From Izhakiella capsodis (lineage in GTDB: Bacteria > Pseudomonadota > Gammaproteobacteria > Enterobacterales > Enterobacteriaceae): a DNA stretch of 64,000 bases. The position numbers were made by a program, and so were the translations under genes. Shown here piece after piece: positions 26,290 through 35,181 of the stretch (position 1 is its first letter; every line of letters begins with the position of its first letter). The DNA is taken from assembly GCF_900115045.1 (NCBI RefSeq), contig NZ_FOVC01000009.1, positions 62,001-126,000 on the forward strand, read 5' to 3'. The notes under the pieces were generated by a model that was given only the letters and a program-made list of their open reading frames with translations, made no database searches and was not told the DNA's origin.

Positions 26290-27262
26290 ACAGGATAGCC
26301 GCAAAAAGGGGGCTGATACCAAAGGCGTGAGAATGATCACTAATCGGTTAGCCCACAGTGATTCTATCGCGCGTATTCTGCAAAAATTGAAAAAATAACG
26401 TGGCGCGCCTCTCCGCCTGTACCCACGTACTGTCAATCATTAACCAGTAGGTTGGCACTAACCGAAACAGACATCATTAATTCTTGTCTTTAATTATTTA
26501 AAGAAGAAAAATAAGTTAACGCAACCGCTCCCTTTTGACTCCATGCATTAAAACGAGCGATCAAACTCACCTGAACGCTATTGTTGTGACCCACAATTGG
26601 ATGATCAAACGGCCCGTGGCTTCTTTTCTCATTTATCCTGTTTTTACACTGATTCATTCACAGAAAGACAAACTCCCCCTTCTTCCGACGAGTATTGATT
26701 GCCCGCTGCCCGATAGCTAACTGTTACCGACCAGACATAATCAGAGGACATTAGCGGGCCACGCAACAGCAAATGAGACGTCTCAGTTGCAGAGCACCGA
26801 AAGCCTGGTGCAGCAGACAAGGCCGGATCAACGATATAGCGGGGCATCATCCGAGTTTTTTAGACCTTCATTTATAGTCGCCGAAAAAAATACAATGAAT
26901 TTATAGCCTATATAAATTCCATTGTGTTTTCCATGTGAAATGCCGGGCTCTCCATTCATCACTGCGGCAAATCTACGTTAAAAAGAAAAACCTGGAATAA
27001 AACCCACTTTCACCCACGACAGAAGGTTTCTTACTCGTTATGAAAACTTCATGTTAATTTATTTAACGAATTTACTTTTAAAAAAGTAAATCATCGCTCG
27101 ACTATCAACGTCTAAAACGTAATAACGCCTCACACCTTCCCTATTTGTTTATATCCTGACATATTTACTTAACACTAAAAATATTTTATGTTTTCTCGGG
27201 AAAAAATAAGAAACGTTTTTTACTGTCAGGATAGCAGTGAAGATCACAAAGGAATGTATTTC
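26290..27262. other. AT-rich intergenic region before cdiB, no gene
   Basis: Nearly 1 kb with only short random frames. The base composition drops sharply in GC relative to mntP, especially after 26850, as is common at the upstream edge of horizontally acquired toxin loci. No repeats, integrase or tRNA were seen. Confidence 0.45.
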
Positions 27263-28990
27263 ATGTTTTGCTTGCCTTTCAGAAACGGGTCGATTGATTT
27301 ACTTTTTCCCCTCCGCGTCCCACTGGCGTTTGCCGCACCGCTTCACCCATCGGCTTCATCGATGAGCCACTCTCTGACGCAACCTCAGGCAAAGCTGGAC
27401 AACCCACTCATTCATCAACTAGAACAGCAGAAGGCCCTGGAGCGGCAGCTTAAGCCTGAAACCCCGGACATACGGCTATCGGCCCCCTCCAGCAGCTTCT
27501 CAGGTCTGATTTTCCCTGCTGAAAAGCCCTGTTTCAGACTTGATCGGGTCGAGCTGGAGGGTGCCGGCGCGATGCCGCACTGGCTCCCTTTGCAACGACT
27601 GGCGAACCAGGCAGTGGGCCAGTGCCTCGGTGTTCAGGGCATTAATTTATTGATGCGTCAGTTACAAAACCGCCTGATCGATCATGGCTACGTCACTTCG
27701 TGCGTGCTGGCACCGGCGCAAAACCTCAAAAGTGGCACCCTGCATCTGCGCATTCTTCCCGATATCATTCGCCACGTTCGCACCATGCCTGATAGCGGCA
27801 ACTGGCTCACACTCTATAGCGCGTTTCCGCCCTATGCCGGTAATCTGCTGGATCTGCGTGATATCGAACAGGGGCTGGAAAATCTACAGCGACTACCCAG
27901 CGTGCAAGCGGAAATGGAAATTGTGCCGGGCGACACACCGGGCGAAAGTGATATCCAGTTGCGCTGGAAGCAAGCAAAAATCTGGCGCGTCGTCGCCTCA
28001 GTCGATGACTCCGGCACCAAAGACACCGGCCGCTATCAGGGCGCACTGCCGCTGTTTTTGGAAAATCCCTTCTCACTTAGCGATCTGTTCTATTTGTCCG
28101 GTAGTCACGACATTAACCTCAAGGGCGATAAAGGAACCCATAATCTTACAGCACATTATTCGGTGCCTTTTGGCTACTGGATGGTCGGCGTAACGGCCAG
28201 TGATTACCATTACCGTCAAACGGTCGCCGGGTTAAATAACGACTATCAGTATCGCGGTATGAGCCGTAATCTGGACTTTCAAGTCAGCCGCGTACTGCAC
28301 CGTAGCGGCAGCCAGAAAACCAGTATCAGCGTTGACCTCATCGCCCGCGAATCACGTAACGCTATTGTTGATACTGAAATCGATAATCAACGCCGGCGCA
28401 TTACCCGCTGGCGTGCAGGACTCCAGCATCGTCACTACATTGGCAGCACCACACTGGATGCCGGCATCAGCTATCAACGAGGCACCCGCTGGTTAGGCGC
28501 ACTGGATGCGCCGGAAGAAGCCTTCGGCGACGCGACCGCTCTGAGCACAATTATCCCGTACAGCCTACAGTTAGACCTGCCCTTTCAGCTGGCGAATCAA
28601 CGCTTCCGCTACAACGCCCAATACCTGCGCCAGACCAGCAATACCCCGCTGACACCGCAGGATCAATTCGCCATCGGCAACCGCTGGACGGTACGCGGCT
28701 TTGATGGTGAACGCTCGCTGAGCGCCAGCCGCGGCTGGTTCGTGCGCAACGATGTTGCCTGGCAAACGCCACTCCCACAGCAGGAGCTGTATCTCGGCGT
28801 CGATTATGGTGAAGCGGGTGGAAAAGATGCCGACCTGATCGGCCATCATCTGGCGGGCAGCACGCTGGGCCTGCGTGGCGCAGTTTCCAGCATCCGCTAT
28901 GATCTCTTCGTTGGCGTGCCGCTGTCTAAGCCTGCTGGCTATCGTACCAGCCCGGTCACACTCGGCTTTACGCTGAGCTGGAGCTACTGA
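27263..28990 (+). CDS. cdiB: Two-partner secretion outer-membrane transporter (CdiB/ShlB family)
   Basis: Omp85-superfamily TpsB protein that exports the large CdiA/hemolysin-type partner across the outer membrane. The 575-residue form starts MFCLPFRNG with a signal-like segment ending near AFAAP. It then has a long helix-like linker (about residues 30-75), a POTRA/ShlB domain (CFRLDRVELEGAG, GYVTSCVLAPAQNLKSGTLHLRI), the typical GDTPGESDIQLRWKQAK segment and a 16-strand barrel ending in the aromatic LGFTLSWSY. I prefer ATG 27263 because AAGGA lies 9 bases upstream; the frame is open to an ATG at 27188 without an SD. The gene is intact although its substrate gene is broken. The next gene starts one base inside its stop. 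Confidence 0.88.
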   Translation: MFCLPFRNGSIDLLFPLRVPLAFAAPLHPSASSMSHSLTQPQAKLDNPLIHQLEQQKALERQLKPETPDIRLSAPSSSFSGLIFPAEKPCFRLDRVELEGAGAMPHWLPLQRLANQAVGQCLGVQGINLLMRQLQNRLIDHGYVTSCVLAPAQNLKSGTLHLRILPDIIRHVRTMPDSGNWLTLYSAFPPYAGNLLDLRDIEQGLENLQRLPSVQAEMEIVPGDTPGESDIQLRWKQAKIWRVVASVDDSGTKDTGRYQGALPLFLENPFSLSDLFYLSGSHDINLKGDKGTHNLTAHYSVPFGYWMVGVTASDYHYRQTVAGLNNDYQYRGMSRNLDFQVSRVLHRSGSQKTSISVDLIARESRNAIVDTEIDNQRRRITRWRAGLQHRHYIGSTTLDAGISYQRGTRWLGALDAPEEAFGDATALSTIIPYSLQLDLPFQLANQRFRYNAQYLRQTSNTPLTPQDQFAIGNRWTVRGFDGERSLSASRGWFVRNDVAWQTPLPQQELYLGVDYGEAGGKDADLIGHHLAGSTLGLRGAVSSIRYDLFVGVPLSKPAGYRTSPVTLGFTLSWSY

Positions 28991-29526
28991 TGCGCTGGCA
29001 AAACTATCTGATTAGCGCACCGTTTCTGCTGGGTAATGCGCCTGGCGAAGCAGAAATATTGGGTGCCGCCGTATGGTTATGGATGCATTCCCCCATGCAC
29101 AGGGACACGCCATTAAGTGCGCTACCAAATCTGCTTTTGCCGATTATCAAATCAGAGCAATACGTTCTGGCCAGCCGCGATAACCAACCCGTTTTTTTTT
29201 GTAGCTGGGCATGGATGGATGAGATCTCTGAGCGGCGCTATCTGGCGGAGCCGACCATTATGACCCGTCAGTCTGACTGGACCAGCGGTGATCGCCTGTG
29301 GATTCGGGACTGGATTGCGCCTTTTGGCGATACCGCTCGCATGCGTCGGCTGATACAGACCGAGATATTTCCCTATCACTGTATACGCTCGCTCTATCAT
29401 CGCGGTGCGCTCAAAGGTCAACGCGTGATGGACTTCAGAGGAAGCCAGCTGAGCCGGAAGCAGGCACGGATTTGGCGCCAACGGCATCCAGTCGCCAGCA
29501 CGCAGTCGGCAGAACAAGGACGTTGA
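28990..29526 (+). CDS. cdiC: HlyC-type toxin-activating lysine acyltransferase (CdiC)
   Basis: 178-residue member of the toxin-activating acyltransferase family (HlyC/RtxC), which move fatty acyl chains from acyl-ACP to lysines of a toxin. The family's catalytic Ser/His region is present as WLWMHSPMHRD near residues 31-41, followed by NQPVFFCSWAWMDE, SGDRLWIRDWIAPFGD (with the conserved Asp) and the C-terminal RVMDFRG. It overlaps cdiB by one base and precedes the cdiA remnant, the arrangement known for CDI loci where CdiC lipidates CdiA (class IV systems in E. coli). It appears complete, but its substrate is now truncated, so it may be functionless or serve another protein. Confidence 0.87.
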   Translation: MRWQNYLISAPFLLGNAPGEAEILGAAVWLWMHSPMHRDTPLSALPNLLLPIIKSEQYVLASRDNQPVFFCSWAWMDEISERRYLAEPTIMTRQSDWTSGDRLWIRDWIAPFGDTARMRRLIQTEIFPYHCIRSLYHRGALKGQRVMDFRGSQLSRKQARIWRQRHPVASTQSAEQGR

Positions 29527-29527
29527 T

Positions 29528-31650
29528 ATGAATAAAACCGCTATCGGATCAATTTCAACCAGGCGCGCGGACTGCTGATGGTGGTCGCGGAAATCGCCAA
29601 GGCCTGCCACTGCGTCGTTGCATCGGTCACGCCCGGACAGATGCTTAAAACCCTCACCGCCACCCTCACCCCGATCGGTCTTGCGCTACTGCTGGCAGCC
29701 AGTGCCGTGGGCCTGGCTCAGGCTGGCGTGGTAGCAAACAGCGCCGCACCGGGGAATCAGCAGCCAACGATTATCAGCAATGTTAACGGCACACCCCAGG
29801 TTAATATTCAGGCACCCAGCGCAACGGGCGTTTCCCATAATCGCTACAGCCAGTTTGACGTTGAACAGCACGGCCTGATACTCAATAACGCTCACCAAAA
29901 TGTACAGACTCAGCTCGACGGCAGGGTGGCAAAAAAACCCTGGCTTGCCGGGGCCGAAGCGCGGGTCATTGTTAATGAAGTTAACTCTCGCGATCCGAGC
30001 CAGCTGAATGGTTTTATCGAAGTGGCTGGCCGCGAAGCAGAGGTGGTGATCGCCAACCCGGCAGGGATCACCTGTAACGGCTGCGGCTTTATTAATGCCA
30101 ACCGCGCAACCCTTGCCACCGGCCAGCCGCAGATGCAAAACGGCCAGCTGACGAGATACGTTATTGATCGCGGTGAAATCGCCATCAACGGTACGGGCAT
30201 GGACAGCTCGGCCCAGGACTATACCGATATTATTGCCCGCACGGTAAAGGTCAACGTCCGTCTGTCCGCCCAAAATCTGCGTATCACTACCGGGCGTAAT
30301 CGGGTGAACGTGGCTCACCAGAAAATCAGCAGCCAGCAGGACGATAATCCACTCACGCCACAGCTGGCGCTGGATGTCCCCAGCCTTGGCGGCATGTATG
30401 CCGGCAAAATCAGGCTGATTGGCACCGAACGCGACGTCGGCGTTTCAGCGGGTAATATCACACTCTCTGCCGACGGCAGCAATGCCAACAGCGGCGCGAT
30501 CTATGCCAGCGATCAGCTGGCGATTCAATCGCACAATCCGTTGAGCTACAGCAGGTCATTAGCCGCAGGCGGAAATCTGAACGCCTCAGCCGCGAGTATT
30601 ACCAGCACCTCCGACAGCAGTTTGACCGCAGGCTAGACGCCAAAAGACACGCCGTTGAGCGGTGGCAGCTTGACCCTGACCAGCGCCGGGCAACTGACTG
30701 CAGGCGGGAGAAATCAGGCTGGCGGTGCTATCACGTTTAGCGGCAAGGGCGTTGATCTGGCGAACAGCATCACCGGGGCGCAAAATATCAGCGTTGACGT
30801 TGAGAATAACTGGCTGAGCGTTCAGGAAGCGGACAGAAAAGCGGTACTGGCGCGTAAAGAGAAATCCGGCGCTATTACCGCCGACGAAAAGCATGAGCCG
30901 GCGACCATCAGCCAGACAGACAAGTCCCGCGACCTGGCGATAAAAGCGGTCTGTACCGACGGTAATAAAGGTGGTTCCGTCTGCGGAGCGCTGATTGGTC
31001 CGGCTTAGGAAGCGCTAAATAAGTACAGTGAAAACGTCACTTACTCTTTGCTGTATAAAGACCTGCATCCTCAGGATGCGAAAAATCTGGAAAGCGAGTT
31101 GCAGTGACTGGATGCGGGCAGTATCAGCCGGGATCAGACGATAACGGCAATAGCGGAACAATCCGGGCAGAGCTGGGACAAAATGGCTGAACAATATGAT
31201 TCAGCCATGCAGGCGCAGGCAATCGCCGTAGCACTGGCAGGCATGAAGGGCATTCAGATTAAACAGCCCACAACTGTCAGCAAATCCTCGGCGGATAAGA
31301 GTCTTAGTTACGTTGATGAACCACCATTTAATCCAGGGGGCACAGCAGGAGGTGCTCAGTCCTGGTCCACTGAAGGGCGTATCAAGTACGTAGAGCTTTC
31401 TACTCAAGGGAAAATACGTTTTGTCCCAGACAGCAATTACTCTCCTTGCAACCCATTGCCAAGGGGGCCAAACAACGGTTACCTCGATAAATTTGGTAAC
31501 GAATGGGTAAAAGGTTCATCTCGCACCGCCGGGCAGGCCTTTGAATGGGATGTGCAATTATCACCTAAAAGTAAAGCCCAACCTGGTTGGGCAACCAGAG
31601 ATGGTTCTCACTTAAATATCTCTCTGGATGGAGGAATTACACATAAATAA
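29528..31650 (+). pseudogene. cdiA: Shortened, broken CdiA with type-17-like toxin tail
   Basis: Remnant of a contact-dependent inhibition effector. From ATG 29528 the frame ends after 16 codons. One extra A in the AAAA run at 29534-29537 would give MNKNRYRINFNQARGLLMVV, the canonical CdiA start. The long TPS signal peptide and TPS domain follow (NPAGITCNGCGFINANRATL, about 29750-30320), then a few FHA-type repeats. In-frame stops occur at 30634, 31006 and 31105. The repeat region joins directly to a VENN pretoxin motif (SVDVENNWLSVQ) near 30795, so more than 2000 codons of a normal CdiA (repeats, receptor-binding region) are missing. The tail (31183-31650) ends GYLDKFGNEWVKG ... ISLDGGITHK, resembling polymorphic toxin type 17 domains. 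Confidence 0.85.
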
Positions 31651-31652
31651 CC

Positions 31653-31895
31653 ATGAGACTCGTATTTATGGAAAATAGAATTGGTTTCTATCAAGAGGTA
31701 AAAATATCTCCTGACTGCAAAGAAAAAAATAAGAAGTATGCAGATAAAAGAGGTGGTGTCATGGGGATAAGCGAAGAAGATGGGATCATTTATGGATACT
31801 CAATAAAACTTTACGACGAGGAATATCTTTTATCCTTTGATAAAGATGAAGTTATCCCAACGGGTAAGCAGCTCATACAAGACGATTTTTACTGA
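31653..31895 (+). CDS. cdiI: Imm31-like immunity protein
   Basis: 80-residue acidic protein immediately after the toxin tail. The segment KRGGVMGISEEDGIIYGYS and the ending SFDKDEVIPTGKQL match what I know of immunity protein 31, a small family paired with polymorphic toxins. Two starts are possible: ATG 31653 and ATG 31668 (MENRIGFYQE, better conserved in character); neither has a clear SD, and translation may be coupled to the upstream tail. It remains open although the cdiA gene is broken, which would protect the cell from siblings that still deliver this toxin. Confidence 0.72.
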   Translation: MRLVFMENRIGFYQEVKISPDCKEKNKKYADKRGGVMGISEEDGIIYGYSIKLYDEEYLLSFDKDEVIPTGKQLIQDDFY

Positions 31896-31906
31896 TTAAC
31901 CAAAGC

Positions 31907-31963
31907 GAATGACCAAAAATTCGATCTCAATGGCTTTAATATTGGCGTCGGCTATAAATTCTA
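31907..31963 (+). pseudogene. C-terminal relic of an outer-membrane beta-barrel protein
   Basis: Just after cdiI the sequence reads NDQKFDLNGFNIGVGYKF and then a stop. This is the classic last beta-strand of an outer-membrane barrel, with alternating hydrophobics and a terminal Phe. No upstream part of such a gene exists here, so it is a scrap left at a deletion or insertion boundary. A terminator follows at once. Confidence 0.5.
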
Positions 31964-31990
31964 ATTTAAAGCTGACATGGAATCTGGACA

Positions 31991-32019
31991 AAACCGGATG
32001 CTATGGCATCCGGTTTTTT
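31991..32019. terminator. Hairpin terminator between the CDI locus and fhlA
   Basis: AAACCGGATGC and GCATCCGGTTT are fully complementary around a 4-base loop, followed by TTT on the plus strand and preceded by A residues. It can stop rightward transcription from the CDI side and leftward transcription of fhlA, whose stop is 22 bases away. Confidence 0.85.
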
Positions 32020-32040
32020 ATCGCCTACAGTTCACTGAGT

Positions 32041-34134
32041 TCAGAACAGTGCTTTTTTATCAATGCCAAACCGTTTCATTCGCGATAATAGGGTGGTACG
32101 TTTCAGCCCAAGCCGGGCGGCTGCACCTTTAGGCCCGGCAATCACCCCATTACTCTCTTTAAGCACCCGGACAATACGCTGATATTCATCCTCGCCGCTA
32201 TCAGCATCTTCATCTTCTTTTCCCCCGATAGCACATGTACTCAGTGAGGGATAGGGTGACAAATCAGCATGCGACAGCTGCAATACGTTGCTGCGCGTCA
32301 GCAATACGGCTCGTTCAATGACATTTTCCAGCTCCCGCACATTGCCGGGCCACTCCATTTTGCTCAGCAGCTTCAGGGTCTGCGCCGGAATGCTGTCGAC
32401 ATTACGCCCCAGCCGACGGGAAATATTAAACGTAAACGCTTTCACCAACAGCGGGATGTCCTGCGGCCGTTCACGCAGCGGTGGAATGCGGATAGGAAAA
32501 ACATTCAAACGGTAATAGAGATCGCTTCTGAATTCCCGATCGGACACCATTTGTTTCAGATCGCGATTGGTCGCGGCGATCAGGCGTGCATTGGTGCGGA
32601 TCACCTTATTGCTGCCGAGGCGCTCAAACTCCTGATCCTGCAACACGCGTAGCAGTTTGGGTTGTAATTCCAACGGCATGTCGCCCACCTCATCAAGAAA
32701 CAGCGTGCCGCGATCTGCCAGCTCAAAGCGACCAATGCGCTGGGCACTGGCTCCGGTAAAGGCACCGCGTTCATGGCCGAAGAGATCGCTTTCCAGCAGA
32801 CCCGCCGGCACGGCCGCGCAGTTAAGTTTGACCATGCGTCGCTCGTTGCGTCCGCTGAGCTTGTGTATTGCACGGGCGATGAGCTCTTTACCGGTGCCCG
32901 TTTCACCGAGGATCAGCACCGTACTATCGCTCTGCGCGACCATTTCCACCTGCTTCATTACCGTCATCATCGGCTCGCTGCGTCCAATGATTTCGCCAAA
33001 GTTGCCAGCAATATTATTTATCTGTTCGGTCAGCGCCAGATTTTCATCCAGCAAGCGCTCTTTTAGCCGGCGAATTTCCTGGTAAGCCAGCGCATTATCA
33101 ACAGCGATCGCCAGTCGCTCTGCAACCTGACGTAGCAACTTGATATTAGACGCGCCGGTAAAGAGCGGTGAAACAGGATGTGAAAGTTTCAGCACCCCCA
33201 GCACCCTGTCGCTGAAGATTAACGGAAACAAGCACAGCGTCTGATCCACGCCACGCCACATCTCAAACAGCATGCGTTCATAGGGAGCTAGTTTATCCTT
33301 GCGATTGAGGATAAGAAAAAGGGATTCTTTGGATTTGATGACCTTTTCCGACAGCGTTCCCTTTTCGTCCACCTCAACCTGATCGTGTAACGGCGCGCTG
33401 TCGTCAATATAATGCGTTGAATAAAGGTTCAGCTTGCCTGGACTGCCGCTGCGCAACGCCAGGCTGATAGAGCTGAAACCGAAGTTCCGATGGATTTCAC
33501 GCGCAACCTCGGCGATCAACTCTTCGAGGTCCAGCTTAGACAGCACGGCATTGGTGATCGCCACCAGCAGACGAAAATCGTTGCGCTCCCGGTAAAGCTC
33601 GGCATAAACGTCATCGCTCGCCCGGTGTGAAAGAATATGTTCCACGCCAAGAGTGATAACCAGCGCCAACGTTTGTAGTCCGGCAAGGTCTGACTCCGAC
33701 CAGCGTCGCTCGGCATTCAGCAAAAACTCGCAGCCACCAATGATTCTGCCCTGAGAAACCAGCGGCAGCAGGCAATAGTGTCGGAATGGGGGATAGGCAT
33801 TCAGCTGGCTAAACCTGGGCCAGTGCTCCCGGAACATCTCTTCTGGGTAGTAGAGCACGTCGGAATTTGACAGCGTAAGGTGTAGTGGGCCGCTAGCCAG
33901 CAGTGCATCATCGCAATGAAAAATAGCCTGCTGCTGATTATCCACGCTGTACAGACTGGCGCTCTGGTACTCTGCTTTCCATAGCAACAAGTTAACGTTA
34001 TCGGCAAAGCCATGTTGCCTGACATACTCGCTAATCGCCTGCACCAGGGCGCTAAAATCAGGTTGTTGCAAAAGCGTGCGGGTTATTTCAAAAAAGCCCT
34101 GCTCGTTACCAGAACGATTCGGTGTATACGACAT
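32041..34134 (-). CDS. fhlA: Formate hydrogenlyase transcriptional activator FhlA
   Basis: Sigma-54-dependent activator that senses formate and switches on the hyc, hyp and fdhF units. The 697-residue protein (E. coli 692) has two N-terminal GAF-type domains for formate sensing (about residues 1-170 and 190-345). The AAA+ domain follows, with Walker A GETGTGKE, the sigma-54 contact GAFTGA (HERGAFTGAS), Walker B LFLDEVGDM and the arginine-finger region FRSDLYYRLNVFPI. The C-terminal helix-turn-helix reads GAAARLGLKRTTLLSRMKRFGI. It is the last gene of the leftward hypABCDE-fhlA transcript, 31 bases after hypE, as in E. coli. Three FhlA-type dyads in this cluster fit its role. Confidence 0.97.
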   Translation of the reverse strand: MSYTPNRSGNEQGFFEITRTLLQQPDFSALVQAISEYVRQHGFADNVNLLLWKAEYQSASLYSVDNQQQAIFHCDDALLASGPLHLTLSNSDVLYYPEEMFREHWPRFSQLNAYPPFRHYCLLPLVSQGRIIGGCEFLLNAERRWSESDLAGLQTLALVITLGVEHILSHRASDDVYAELYRERNDFRLLVAITNAVLSKLDLEELIAEVAREIHRNFGFSSISLALRSGSPGKLNLYSTHYIDDSAPLHDQVEVDEKGTLSEKVIKSKESLFLILNRKDKLAPYERMLFEMWRGVDQTLCLFPLIFSDRVLGVLKLSHPVSPLFTGASNIKLLRQVAERLAIAVDNALAYQEIRRLKERLLDENLALTEQINNIAGNFGEIIGRSEPMMTVMKQVEMVAQSDSTVLILGETGTGKELIARAIHKLSGRNERRMVKLNCAAVPAGLLESDLFGHERGAFTGASAQRIGRFELADRGTLFLDEVGDMPLELQPKLLRVLQDQEFERLGSNKVIRTNARLIAATNRDLKQMVSDREFRSDLYYRLNVFPIRIPPLRERPQDIPLLVKAFTFNISRRLGRNVDSIPAQTLKLLSKMEWPGNVRELENVIERAVLLTRSNVLQLSHADLSPYPSLSTCAIGGKEDEDADSGEDEYQRIVRVLKESNGVIAGPKGAAARLGLKRTTLLSRMKRFGIDKKALF

Positions 34135-34165
34135 GCTTCCTGCCCAGAAAATTAAATTTTATTGA

Positions 34166-35176
34166 CTAACAGATCCGTGGCATCGGTTCATTATAGGGTA
34201 ATTCGAGGCTGCGCCGTATGCCATAAAGTCCGGTGAGTCGAACGCCCGGGCGCTCTACAACCTCGCCAATTAATGCGGCATCCCGGCCAAGCGGATGCTG
34301 TTGTAATACGGTGATGAGTTGCTCAGCGGCATCACGCGCCGCCACAATAATTAATTTGCCTTCATTCGCAAAATTTAACGCATCCAGACCAAGCAGCTCG
34401 CAAATACCCCGTACAGACGGTTTTACCGGCAGCGCATTTTCATTAAGTTCAATACCATAGCCGCTGGCGGCAGTAAACTCATGGACAACAGCATTGACAC
34501 CACCACGCGTGGCATCGCGCAACGCTTTAACGCCAGGCTGATAGCGCAACAACTGAATTAATGTCGTCAGTACGGCGCAGTCGCTGACTAACGCACCCTC
34601 CATTCCCAGATCTTCACGCAGATTGAGTAAGGTAGCGCCGTGATCGCCCAGTGTACCCGTGGTCAATATGACATCCCCTTGCTGAATCCGACGTAAACCC
34701 CAGTCAATATGTTGTGGAATAGCGCCAAGCCCCGAAGTATTGATGAATATTTTGTCCGCCGCACCGCGTGGAACCACTTTAGTATCACCGGTTACAATGC
34801 TGATACCTTCGGCGGAAGCGGTACGCGCCATGCTGGAGACAATACGCTCCAACAGCGATAATTCCAGCCCCTCTTCCAGAATAAAACCGCAGGAGAGCCA
34901 ACGGGGGATCGCGCCGCTCACGGCAATATCATTGGCAGTGCCGCACACGGCCAACTTGCCAATGTCGCCACCGGGGAAGAACAGCGGATCGATAACATAA
35001 CTGTCGGTGGAAAAGGCCAGACGGTCACCCTGCAGCGTCAGCTGGTCTAGCGGAATACGCGCCTGATCTTCCATCTCCAGTAACAGTGGGTTAGCGAACT
35101 CTCGCATAAATAAGTCGGCAATGAGCTGCTGCATCGCTGACCCGCCGCTCCCCTGGGCAAGGGTTATCTTTTTCAT
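34166..35176 (-). CDS. hypE: Hydrogenase maturation protein HypE (carbamoyl dehydratase)
   Basis: Dehydrates the carbamoyl group received from HypF on its C-terminal cysteine to a thiocyanate, the source of the two CN ligands of the [NiFe] centre. The 336-residue protein starts MKKITLAQGSGGSAMQQL, has PurM/AIR-synthetase-like ATP-binding elements (AFSTDSYVI, CGTANDIAVSGA, IVTGDTKVVPRG, DATRGGVNAVVHE), and ends in the diagnostic PRIC tail with the acceptor Cys as last residue. It follows hypD after 5 bases. Confidence 0.97.
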   Translation of the reverse strand: MKKITLAQGSGGSAMQQLIADLFMREFANPLLLEMEDQARIPLDQLTLQGDRLAFSTDSYVIDPLFFPGGDIGKLAVCGTANDIAVSGAIPRWLSCGFILEEGLELSLLERIVSSMARTASAEGISIVTGDTKVVPRGAADKIFINTSGLGAIPQHIDWGLRRIQQGDVILTTGTLGDHGATLLNLREDLGMEGALVSDCAVLTTLIQLLRYQPGVKALRDATRGGVNAVVHEFTAASGYGIELNENALPVKPSVRGICELLGLDALNFANEGKLIIVAARDAAEQLITVLQQHPLGRDAALIGEVVERPGVRLTGLYGIRRSLELPYNEPMPRIC

Positions 35177-35181
35177 GATGG

